Source of the DNA: Massariosphaeria phaeospora
Taxonomy: Eukaryota > Ascomycota > Dothideomycetes > Pleosporales
Reading direction: 5' to 3'
DNA: 64,000 nt
Assembly: GCA_011032825.1 (NCBI GenBank)
Contig: JAADJZ010000038.1
Span: forward strand, 186,001-250,000
Part shown: one piece after another, positions 55,804 to 64,000 of the stretch
Numbering within the stretch: the first letter of the stretch is position 1
Layout: every line of letters starts with the position of its first letter
Program-made: the position numbers and the translations under genes
The notes under the pieces: generated by a model
Seen by the model: only the letters and a program-made list of their open reading frames with translations
The model's database searches: none
What the model was told of the DNA's origin: nothing

Positions 55804-57597
55804 CTACTCCCCCCTCCCCTTCGCATCCTCAACCGCCTTCTCCCACCGCGCGCCCCAGCAATACCCGCCCTCGACCACGGTAATCAGAAAACTCCCCACC
55901 GCACACCCCGTCCACAATCCCACGAGCTTCAGCCCCGGCGCCCCGAAACACAGCGCGAGGCCCACGGGCAGCGCAATCCCGTAGTACACGCCCACGTTGA
56001 CATAGCCGCCGATGGCCTGGCGGCCGAGCCCGCGCAGCACGGCGTTGGCGAGCGCGGTAGTCGCGTCGCACAGCTGGAAGACGGCCAGCACGGGCATGAC
56101 GCTCGCGGCGATGGAGATCACGGCCGGGTCGGCGGAGAAGGCGCGCGGCAGGATGTGCCGCATGGTGGTCAGGATGGTGGCGTCGAGCAGGCCGATGGCG
56201 AGGAAGACGGCGACGTAGGTGCGCGTCGCGACGCGTGCGGGGGCGAGGGCGCCGGCGCCGATGAAGTTGCCCAGCCGCGTGGACACGGCGACGGACACGG
56301 AGAACGGGATGTGGTACATGGCGACGCCGATGCTCAGCACGACGCTCTGCGCGGCGAGGTGCGCCGTCGACAGGTAGCTCGCTGAGAAGGTGAGGATGTC
56401 GAAGGCCAGCCACTCGCTCTCGGCCATGATGATGCCGGGGATGGCGAGCCGCACCATCGGGCCCCAGTGCGAGCAGGCGGCGCGCAGGGAGAGGCCTGGC
56501 CAGCACTGCAGCGACCAGGGCGCGATGAAGTAGACGTACAGCCAGAGGAAGACCGGGAGCAGCGTGTTGGAGATGACGGTTGCGAGGGCCGCGCCGGGGA
56601 GCCCCCAGTGGAACGTGAAGACGAAGAGGTAGTTGAGCAGGACGTTTAGCGGGGTGCTGAGCACGAGCACGAACAGCGAGGCGTTGAACAGGCCCTGGGC
56701 TTGCGTGAAGCGCTTGCCGGCTTCGAAGACAGCGTAGCCGGGCGCGCCGGCGAGCAAGATCCGCAGGTAGCGGCCCGCCATGAAGGCGAGGTCTTTCTCG
56801 GGGACGAGTGCTGCCAGGATCCAGCCCGAGCAGAGCCATGCGGCGCCGATGGGGACCGTAGTGAGCAGCATCAGCACGACCATGCGCTGCAAGTGCAGGC
56901 CGACGAGCTCCTTGCGGCCGGAGCCGTAGGCCTGCGCGCACAGCGTGTCGAGGCTGGTCGCGAGGCCCTCGTAGATGGCGAAGCCGGTGATGTTGGCTGT
57001 CATGGTGGCGAGCGACACGGCGCCGAGCTCGTTGGTGCCGATGTGGCCGACGACGAAGAGCGTCGTCAGGCTGAAGCTGTACTGCAGGAGATAGGTGATG
57101 ACGAGCGGGATGGAGGACTGGAGCAGCAGTTTTGCTTCCTTGGACGCCGTGGTGTGGAGGTCGATGTCATTGTTGCGGTGGATGAGTGCTTCGACTTCGG
57201 ATGGATCCGGGACGGTGGCCGTGGTGGTGCCATACTGGGTGTGTTTGCTGGTGCTGGTGGTGGTGTGGCCGTTGGTGTCGTGAGCAGCGAGGAGCGGGCT
57301 GACGACGGAGAAGCGGCGGGGTCCGTCCGGAGCGTCCATGTCTCGGGCTACCATCCGCGTCTCCTTCTCCTGGTCATAAAAATACGATTGAACTACACTG
57401 CTGGAAATATTATCGAGACATGTTTGTTGTGGGTGTTCGGACGGAAAACTGCGAGCGGGATGAAGTCTGGAGTGGGGTCGGTCGGACGCGGCGGCGCTTG
57501 ACGCATTGAGCATGGCGATATCGGTAGGCTCTTGCAAGTAAGCAGTTCCGGCTTGAGAGCTAGCGAATGGAGAGTCTTGGGCATGCATACGCATCAA
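55804..57597 (-). CDS. MATE-family multidrug/toxic-compound efflux transporter
   Basis: Cation-coupled antiporter of the plasma or vacuolar membrane. Single exon, 597 residues with about 12 transmembrane segments after a ~155-residue hydrophilic N-terminus. Two MatE repeats are visible. The first starts EAKLLLQSSIPLVITYLLQY and continues VVGHIGTNELGAVSLATMTA and GLATSLDTLCAQAYGSGRKE, the family signature. The second starts PMVRLAIPGIIMAESEWLAF and continues VSVAVSTRLGNFIGAGALAP. The C-terminal ELG/WTG region (VGLWTGCAVGSFLITVV) is intact. No introns are needed. The substrate cannot be told from sequence. Met1, Met2 and Met4 are alternative starts. Confidence 0.95.
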   Translation of the reverse strand: MMRMHAQDSPFASSQAGTAYLQEPTDIAMLNASSAAASDRPHSRLHPARSFPSEHPQQTCLDNISSSVVQSYFYDQEKETRMVARDMDAPDGPRRFSVVSPLLAAHDTNGHTTTSTSKHTQYGTTTATVPDPSEVEALIHRNNDIDLHTTASKEAKLLLQSSIPLVITYLLQYSFSLTTLFVVGHIGTNELGAVSLATMTANITGFAIYEGLATSLDTLCAQAYGSGRKELVGLHLQRMVVLMLLTTVPIGAAWLCSGWILAALVPEKDLAFMAGRYLRILLAGAPGYAVFEAGKRFTQAQGLFNASLFVLVLSTPLNVLLNYLFVFTFHWGLPGAALATVISNTLLPVFLWLYVYFIAPWSLQCWPGLSLRAACSHWGPMVRLAIPGIIMAESEWLAFDILTFSASYLSTAHLAAQSVVLSIGVAMYHIPFSVSVAVSTRLGNFIGAGALAPARVATRTYVAVFLAIGLLDATILTTMRHILPRAFSADPAVISIAASVMPVLAVFQLCDATTALANAVLRGLGRQAIGGYVNVGVYYGIALPVGLALCFGAPGLKLVGLWTGCAVGSFLITVVEGGYCWGARWEKAVEDAKGRGE

Positions 57598-58265
57598 AGA
57601 GAAATCTATTAAACTAGGCGTGCGTAGACTGCAGGTGCATTTTAGCTAGGGAAAGTCCAATCTAATGTCGGCAGGTTGGAACCTCTGGCAAATTCGAAAA
57701 GAAACCCAAGTTGTGCTTTGAAAATCAAGCTACATTTAGCGTCTCGACTGGAGCATATTAGGCTTTGGCTGAGTTGGATAAGATACCGCTCGAAGAGGTT
57801 CAATTGCTGCTACAAGCTTTGGCTACAGTCTCTCGACTACATTACATAGTATGTTAGATAAACAGTGTTTGTACAGAAACACGGACACATGGTAGACTTT
57901 GCTGAAATCTCCTACACTGCCAAGAGGAACAAGCGGGTTCGTCCTGATCGGCAACGAGTTCATCCAAGGCGGCGAAGACAGAGGTGGGTTTTAGTGAGAA
58001 TCGGAAATTACCAAGCACGGCAAAGTGAATGAGCTGGAGTGAGCCCTGACCATCCCTGTTGTCGTTCACTTTCTTCCGGTAGAGGTACAAAATGGGAACA
58101 CAGCGTCCACATGGTGTGTGCCATCTCGCCGGGCGAGCTCGGTCGCAACGCTGATTCGAAGCTGCAGTTCCACAACTCAATCTGTGTCCATCCACACGCC
58201 AACCTCAGCTCCTTCCCGCCAACCCGCGAACAAGACCGCGAGGAAACATCACAGCAACATATACG
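57598..58265. other. Intergenic, MATE promoter
   Basis: 668 bp from the MATE start to the flavin-reductase stop. Small antisense frames only; nothing recognised. Confidence 0.5.
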
Positions 58266-59217
58266 CTACTGCCCGTCCGTCTTCGGCTTCGCCAACTTCG
58301 CGACGTCTGCGTTCTTCGTCGCAGCTGCGTATACCGGACGCGGTAGCTCGAATCCCTCGGTAGTGCGTGCGAACGTGATACCGCCGAGTCGCGAGATAGG
58401 CTTCAGCACCTTTGCACAGGTCAGCATATCGTTGACACGCACTTTTGCAGGTATATATATATGATGTACTCACCGCCGGATCGATCAGCACGCCTTCCTC
58501 GTCAACCGCATCCTCGCGCACCCAGAACCGCACGCCTTCCACAATGCCCAGCACGCCGGTCTTCTTCCCCGGCGTGATCCTACTCTCCCACTCCCTCGTC
58601 TCCACCAGCTTCGCCTCGATACTAAACACCGCCTCTTGGACTCTGTCCGGCCTCACGACCGTGCTCTTCGCCGGGTGCAGGCCGCTCAATGCCCACTCCG
58701 AGACGCCCGCCGGAGCATCGATCGACGTGTAGTTTGCCGCCTCGACGTATTCTTCACTGATGATGTTCAAGACGCATTCCTTGGTCGCGAGCAGGTTCGA
58801 AAGCGTGTCTTTGGGCCGGTTGTATCCGCCACTGAAGCCGATGATGAAGAGCGGCGGGTCGTGAGAGATCAGGTTGAAGTAGCTGTATGGGGCGAGATTC
58901 GTCGTTTTACCGTCTTCGCTGATGGTGCTCACGAAGCCTATGGGTCGCGGTACAATGCCGGAGATGAGCAGCTTGTAGTTGTGGTTTGCGGGGCGGCCTT
59001 CGGCATTGGGATCGATCTCGCGGTGCTTCTTCTGGAGACCGGAGGCATTGTTTGCACCTTCTCCGGGCTTCCAGTCGGGTTTTGGCGTTTGCGTGTAGTG
59101 CCATTGCTCAGAGGTGCTGAAAGGCGCGCGAGATGCTTCTACGCTTTTGAAATCGGGATGGGGATTGCGTTTGACAGTGGCTTCGGCGTCGAGTTTGGGG
59201 GCAGATGAGTCCACCAT
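58266..59217 (-). CDS. Flavin reductase-like (FMN-binding split-barrel) protein
   Basis: Likely FMN-dependent reductase or oxidoreductase component. Exons 58474-59217 and 58266-58409, intron 64 bp, phase 0, 295 residues. Without splicing, the frame runs on past the donor with an unrelated tail. Splicing restores PAVLKPISRLGGITFARTTE, which is the conserved end. The core covers ~80-250: YKLLISGIVPRPIGFVSTIS, TNLAPYSYFNLISHDPPLFI, KECVLNIISEEYVEAANYTS and SGLHPAKSTVVRPDRVQEAV. These are the split-barrel strands that bind FMN in homologues. The N-terminal ~75 residues are a hydrophilic extension. A partner monooxygenase was not seen nearby. Confidence 0.9.
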
Positions 59218-60213
59218 TCTTCAGGGTTTGATCAGAACAAGCCCGTAAATTTCTGAGGTTGGATAGTAATGAGCTAGGGAACAGCTGTTAAGCTGTCTTT
59301 TGTAGAGTCGACTAACTGTAGCGCTAGCAACTATAAAGCCGAACCCGGCGTCATCAAGCTAGTCACTTGTTTAGCAGAGGATAAACTAACTGAAGTCCGA
59401 GGCTTAAATCTCTTCCATCCCACCATGCCAAGTAGTTGTCCGTACTAGCTAGTCTTGACCGCACTCTTACACTCCCATCAGCTGTGCTGAGGCATGATGC
59501 AGCTTGGAAAACTATAGCGACACTCGATCATCACTGAACCCTAAGTGGTGTACCTGTGGTGTACTGTCAAGATTGCCAATCCCGAGGTCCGCAAATTGAT
59601 CGGTCACAATCGCGATCATATCGTGCGTCCACGGGTATTCCGTCCCCTCGGGTAGACAATTCGATCCCACAACGTCATCCCGCCCGGATCTACCCCACCA
59701 ATCTAACCCCACCACCCCGAAGCTACCCCGCTATCTTGGTCAACACCACGATGAAGCTTGCCCCCAAAGCTGCGATAAGACGTGAAGAGCTTGTCTATAT
59801 CTAGTTTTCCATCTCGCAGTCGCTTTAGCACCTTCATCTGTGTGTTGGGTCTATATACCGTGTCATTAAATAAGCGACTTCCTCATATTTACTGTCGAGC
59901 ACTCCTTTCGTAAAGATAGCCTCGGGATAGTTCGGAGCACGTATTTTCGACTTTCGCTGTACAACGCCCTTTGCGTGCGAATCAGAACTTTGAAGCTGCC
60001 GCGTCGATATTGTAACCCGTCGCCCCCATTGTCAGCCTCGGGGATCGCTCGGAATAGCGTCGGAGCACGAAAAAGAGACATTATCCACACTTGGTTTGAA
60101 ATACATCTGGAGTTTATACGAAGTAAGAGCGCGCAGACACGCAGAGCTAATGTTGATGTAGTTAGACATAATAAACAAGCGGTACGCAACTGAGTAGTAT
60201 ACAAGTAACGTCA
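59218..60213. other. Divergent intergenic region
   Basis: 996 bp between divergent genes. A 112-codon minus frame (59866-60204) has no supporting features. No repeat seen. Confidence 0.45.
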
Positions 60214-61513
60214 GTGTCAGAAGACATGTCTTCTCCAGATTTGCCTAAGATCGAGAAACTCGAGATGGAAGACGACTACCAAAACTACAAGCTCGGGAGC
60301 TTCAAACTGAAGTCTGGAAGGGAAATTCCGGACGCCTTCATTGCGTACAAAACGCTTGGAGACCCTTCGTCGCCTGCCGTCATCTACCCTACGTGGTACT
60401 CCGGTGGTAAGTACTCCGTTCTTCCTGTGTCTCTATAAGCTCACGCTGATGACTGTGCGACAGCAATTTCCGACAACATGTGGCTCGTTGGTTCGGACAA
60501 GACGCTGGACCCTTCCAAGTACTACATTATCATCCCGGCACTTTTTGGCAACGGCCAGTCTTCCTCGCCCTCAAACATGCTAGCGCTGCGGCCGTTTCCC
60601 GAGGTGTCCGTATATGACAACGTCCGTGCCCAACATGAACTTGTGACCCAGCATCTGGGTGTCAAACATGCCCGAGCCGTTCTGGGTTGGTCCATGGGAG
60701 CGGGTCAGACGTACCAGTGGGCAACGCAGTACCCGGAATTTATGGATCTAGTTGTGCCTTTCTGCGGAAGCGCCAAGACGAGCCTGCACAACCAGGTATT
60801 CCTGGAGGGTATCAAGTCAACCTTGTTAGCGGCGATCGGGACCAGCTCCGAAGGCATTGGTAAAGCACATGGAGCGTCCAAGTTCAACGCGGAAACTAGG
60901 GCAAACGGACTGAAGGCTTTTGGGCGCGTATACGCCGGTTGGGGATTCAGCCAAGCCTTCTATCGAGAAAAGATATACGAGAAGGTACTCGGGTTCAAAA
61001 ATCTCGATGATTTCATGGTGAACTTCTGGGAGGCGTGGGCATGCTCAAAGGATCCTGAGAACATGCTAGCAATGTTGTATACTTGGCAGAGCGGTACGTC
61101 GCCCCCGGTTTGACGAAATTTCGTGGTCGAAGTAGTTCGGTCTCTGTCCGTGCTTTCGAACGCTGCGCTGACGTCATTGACCACAATACAGGAGACTGTT
61201 CGCAGCAAGAGCCGTACAACGGGAACTTTAAGAAAGCGATGGAAGGCATCAAGGCGAAAGCTCTTGTGTTGCCTTCAAAGACGGACCTGTACTTTCCGCC
61301 AGAGGACTCGGAGATCGAAGTCGCCAACATGAAGCCGGGGATCGGTGAACTCAAGGTATTCCCCAGCATTTGGGGCCATTGGGCGGGAGGTGAGTGGTTC
61401 TCTGATATTTGTAGCGCGGGGAAGCTTTGCTGACTGCCATAGGACCTGGCGATAGTATTGAGGATGTAAAGTGGCTTGATGATAACCTGAGAGAATTTTT
61501 TGCCCAGAGTTAA
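60214..61513 (+). CDS. Alpha/beta hydrolase of the homoserine O-acetyltransferase (MetX)-like family
   Basis: 363 residues. Exons: 60214-60406, 60464-61093, 61192-61389 and 61443-61513; introns 57, 98 and 53 bp, phase 1. The start may also be the second Met at 60226. The MetX-like fold shows FKLKSGREIPDAFIAYKTLG and VIYPTWYSGAISDNMWLVG. The nucleophile elbow is VLGWSMGAGQTYQWA, with Ser141 as the candidate. Candidate Asp306 lies in LPSKTDLYFPPED, and His337 in GHWAGGPG. The triad is thus complete. True MetX enzymes have the GGSMGG elbow. GWSMGA is typical of the broader relatives found in fungi, so acetyltransferase activity on homoserine is doubtful. No transit or signal peptide. Confidence 0.88.
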
Positions 61514-61586
61514 GCATGGTTGAGAAGTTGGTCCAGACTGAAAACTAGCTATAGCAGCCGAGATGGAGACCGCTAGACATGGTCAA

Positions 61587-62234
61587 CTACTTCTGTCCCA
61601 AATCAATAGCACCGACAATTTCAAATCGGTCGTAATAGCCTTCGCGTTCCATCACGTATACTTTGTCGACATACCAGTCTAGCATAAGGGGCCTCTCCGC
61701 TGAACAGGCTAGAAAATCAGAGACAGACTTGGTAATCTCACTGGATAGCTTCTTAGCGCCATCGTCGCTGCTTGCTTCGCCGACAGAAAGATGAGGCCTG
61801 TAGCGCCAGTTGTCGGCATTGCACTCGGAGAACTCGGCTTGCAGAGCGGCCTGTAGCTGGTGTATGGATCGAGACGTCGGTTCCAGCCATACTGTTTTCC
61901 TCGATGCGTGGTGCGAAACGACGCTAGGCTGATCACAGATGAGAGACACGTGAAACGGCGGAGTAGCTCTGACTACGTTCTGGATGCGCTAGTGAATGTA
62001 TTGTCTCCAGCTAGGCGGTGAGCGCTGTGAACCGTCCCCTTGTGGTTCAGACGGCTCCCAGTTTGATGGCGATTTAAGGAAAGGGTACAGAAGATTGATG
62101 TGAGGAGGCCAGTGTGCGAAGTAGTTGTCGCGCTCACGGCGGACAGCCTCAAGAGGCGGCGTGATGGCAGCGGGTGGGAGCAAGGCAAGGGCGCATCTGT
62201 AGGAGAGATGGAGCGGAAGACGGCGTGGCGCCAT
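61587..62234 (-). CDS. 2H phosphoesterase / LigT-like protein with in-frame TAG
   Basis: RNA ligase-like (2H) family member. The start at 62234 (MAPRRLPLHLSYRC) is followed by ERDNYFAHWPPHINLLYPFL, the first conserved H-x-x-L element. After a TAG at 61989-61991 the same frame resumes with QNVVRATPPFHVSLIC. It carries the second element YRPHLSVGEA and ends VDKVYVMEREGYYDRFEIVG plus GAIDLGQK. The stop lies between the two histidine motifs. Either it is a nonsense codon or an unusual intron skips it. One option is a phase-2 84-bp intron with a weak donor (GTCTGA) ending at GTAGTCAG, but it is not convincing. Without an intron the first part is ~80 residues and lacks the second motif. Divergent from PAP1. 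Confidence 0.6.
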
Positions 62235-62723
62235 GGCGAAGCTGTGTAATTGTGTCTGCGGCGGCGTAGGTGCGGACTCGTTCTTTTGCTGGCTCGTTGG
62301 GCTGTAGGAATTGGTGGTGATGTCGAGGCGAGTCCATGTCTGAGAAAGTCGTCGATTGGCATGGTTCACGGAAGTTCGCGGTGGCTGGTGCCCCTGTGGC
62401 GGTGGCGGTGGCGGTGGCGGTGTAGCTCGTGAAAGCCAACGCAAGCAGCAGGGAGCACCGAGGCAGCGTCGCCAACCACGCCAACAACACCACTCCAGCG
62501 GCGCCCCCATTCACCCATTCACCCTTCCGCCTTCGCCTTTCACCGTCCGGCGAGCTGCCCATTCACTGGTCGCGTCGCCATGCGGGAGCGCTAGCCCTCG
62601 TCACCCACGGCCTCGAGACGCCCGACGTAAGACATTCCTTTGCAGCCGCTGCACCTGCCCGTCCGCCGCACCCGCAGCTGTCCATCGTGGACCTTGACGG
62701 CGCCTCGTCACCCAGCATCGGCC
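62235..62723. promoter_or_regulatory. Bidirectional promoter region, 2H-protein gene/PAP1
   Basis: 489 bp between divergent genes. Contains (ggtggc)n-like GC-rich repeats near 62397-62420. No TATA box recognised. Sharing is inferred from layout. Confidence 0.4.
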
Positions 62724-64000
62724 ATGGATGCCCCGCAGAAGCGCCAATGGGGTATCACCAACATCATCTCCGACGCCGCGCCTTCCGAGCACGACCTGAA
62801 GCTCAACGACCAGCTCCTCGACACGCTCAAGAACAAGAACAACTTTGAGACTTCGGAAGGGACTGAAGCCAGGCACGTCAATCCTTGCTTGTTCTCACCG
62901 GGCCACGAGTGCTGACTGCCGCAGATACAAGGTCCTCAAACACCTCCAGCGCGTCGTCGAGGAATTCATCCGGCGCGCGGCCAAAGCGAAAGGCTTCCCC
63001 GCCTCGACCGTCGACAATGGCGGCGGCAAGATCTGCACGTTTGGCAGCTACGCCCTCGGTGCCTACGGACCGGCCTCTGATATCGACACACTCGTTGTCG
63101 CGCCGAGGCACGTCAACATGGATGACTTCTTCGAACACTTCCCTCCGACCTTCAAGGAGATGTCCCTGGCCTCCGACATCGCAGAGTTCACAGCTGTCAA
63201 AGATGCATACGTGCCAATTATCAAAATGGAGTACCTTGGGATTAGCATAGACTTGCTCTTCGCCTCGTTGCCTTCTGTACCCAATGTAAAGCAGGACATG
63301 GACCTTCTGGAAAAGGGCGTGTTGCGCGGCCTGGATGATGCAGCGATGCGTAGCGTCAATGGCACGCGTGTGACCAAAGAGTTAATAGAGTCAGTACCGC
63401 AGGTGAAATCTTTCCGCCATGCCTTGAGGGCTATCAAACTGTGGTCGAATCGTGAGTATACCATGTCCTAAGGGATTTGTTGTGACTGACGAAAATCAGA
63501 GCGTGCAATCTACGGCGCAGTGTTCGGTTATCCTGGAGGTGTGGCATGGGCCATTATGGTCGCTCGCATCTGTCAACTCTATCCGTTTGCTTGCGGTGCT
63601 ACCATAGTATCCAAGTTCTTCAACCTCATGCTCAAGTGGAAATGGCCCCGTCCTGTTCTGCTAAAAGAGATCGAAGAGGGCAGCCTTAATCTACGCGTGT
63701 GGAACCCTACGGTGCGTTGTCTCTCGCTTCTCCGTGTGCATGCGCTAAGATCGACCAGATTTACCCCCAAGACAAATACCACTTGATGCCTGTCATCACA
63801 CCAGCGTTTCCATCCATGTGTTCCACGCATACGATCATGCATTCCACAAAAGCAGTCATGTTAGACGAGTTCAAGCGAGCCGATAGCATAATGACCGAAA
63901 TTGCGGGTAACAAGAAGACGTGGGACGATTTGTTCCATCGACACACTTTCTTCACAACCGACCACAAGTACTACCTTAGCGTCGTTGCCACCAGCACAAC
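62724..64000 (+). CDS. pap1: Poly(A) polymerase, N-terminal part, cut by window end
   Basis: Nuclear polymerase that adds mRNA poly(A) tails. Exons: 62724-62872, 62925-63451, 63500-63711 and 63759-64000 onward; introns 52, 48 and 47 bp. Intron 1 fits only with a non-canonical GC donor (AG|GCACGT...GCAG). N-terminus: RQWGITNIISDAAPSEHD. The nucleotidyltransferase core has ICTFGSYALGAYGPASDIDT (GS and the D-x-D pair), SIDLLFASLPSVP (third Asp), LLEKGVLRGLDDAAMRSVNG and AIYGAVFGYPGGVAWAIMVA. It then reads KWKWPRPVLLKEIEEG and MPVITPAFPSMCSTHTI. The C-terminal RNA-binding domain lies outside the window. Confidence 0.96.

Noticed and set aside
59866..60204. 112-codon minus-strand frame upstream of the MetX-like gene
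   Set aside because: No features; sits in a divergent promoter region.
1..64000. tRNA genes, transposons, CRISPR arrays or viral genes
   Set aside because: No convincing tRNA B box, transposase or reverse-transcriptase motif, terminal inverted repeats or direct-repeat arrays were found by eye.

Overview
The window is nuclear DNA of a filamentous ascomycete. The genes have short GT-AG introns (mostly 45-115 bp), often with CTAAC/CTGAC-like branch points. They encode typical Pezizomycotina proteins: the DML1/Misato mitochondrial-inheritance factor, SAP18, a DUF4045-gelsolin protein, DUF1996 and GPI-anchored Pro-rich wall proteins. The gene content resembles Dothideomycetes (Capnodiales/Mycosphaerellales-like), but that placement is an inference. 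No viral, plasmid, rRNA, tRNA or transposase sequence was recognised. Exon borders below were derived by hand from reading-frame and splice-phase agreement.

Layout. 1-14.6 kb: the 5' part of a pepP-type Xaa-Pro aminopeptidase (-), a Pro/Tyr-rich GPI cell-wall protein (-), a large secreted Cys-rich protein interrupted by an in-frame stop (-), a secreted HExxH protein frameshifted by a 20-bp duplication (+), then DML1 (-) and the divergent pair PRP18 (-)/SAP18 (+). 14.9-22.1 kb: an LCAT-like acyltransferase/lipase (-), a repetitive coiled-coil gene with an apparent 1-nt deletion (-), and two unidentified small genes (-). 23.4-44.2 kb: an accessory region with six related BTB-like loci. They share a C-x(1,2)-Y-H-x-H...C motif or a related BTB-flanking segment. 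Two are compact (+ strand, 23.5 and 31.3 kb), three are long (- strand, 24.5, 34.9 and 41.3 kb) and one is decayed (26.9-28.7 kb). Between them lie a secreted protein, a small membrane protein, a coiled-coil protein and a DUF1996 protein. 45.5-64 kb: mostly conserved genes, namely a GNAT acetyltransferase (-), an ARL2-type GTPase (+), the DUF4045-gelsolin protein (+), a MATE transporter (-), a flavin-reductase-like protein (-), a MetX-like alpha/beta hydrolase (+), a 2H (LigT/CPDase-like) protein with an in-frame stop (-) and poly(A) polymerase (+, cut by the window end).

How they fit together. The housekeeping genes (splicing, chromatin, polyadenylation, tubulin/GTPase, organelle inheritance) read through cleanly. 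The lesions (20-bp duplication, 1-nt deletion, isolated nonsense codons, multi-stop pseudogene) are concentrated in secreted, repetitive or BTB-like genes. The strongest candidate for something undescribed is the local BTB/CYHxH family. One member also carries a recent tandem exon-intron duplication.
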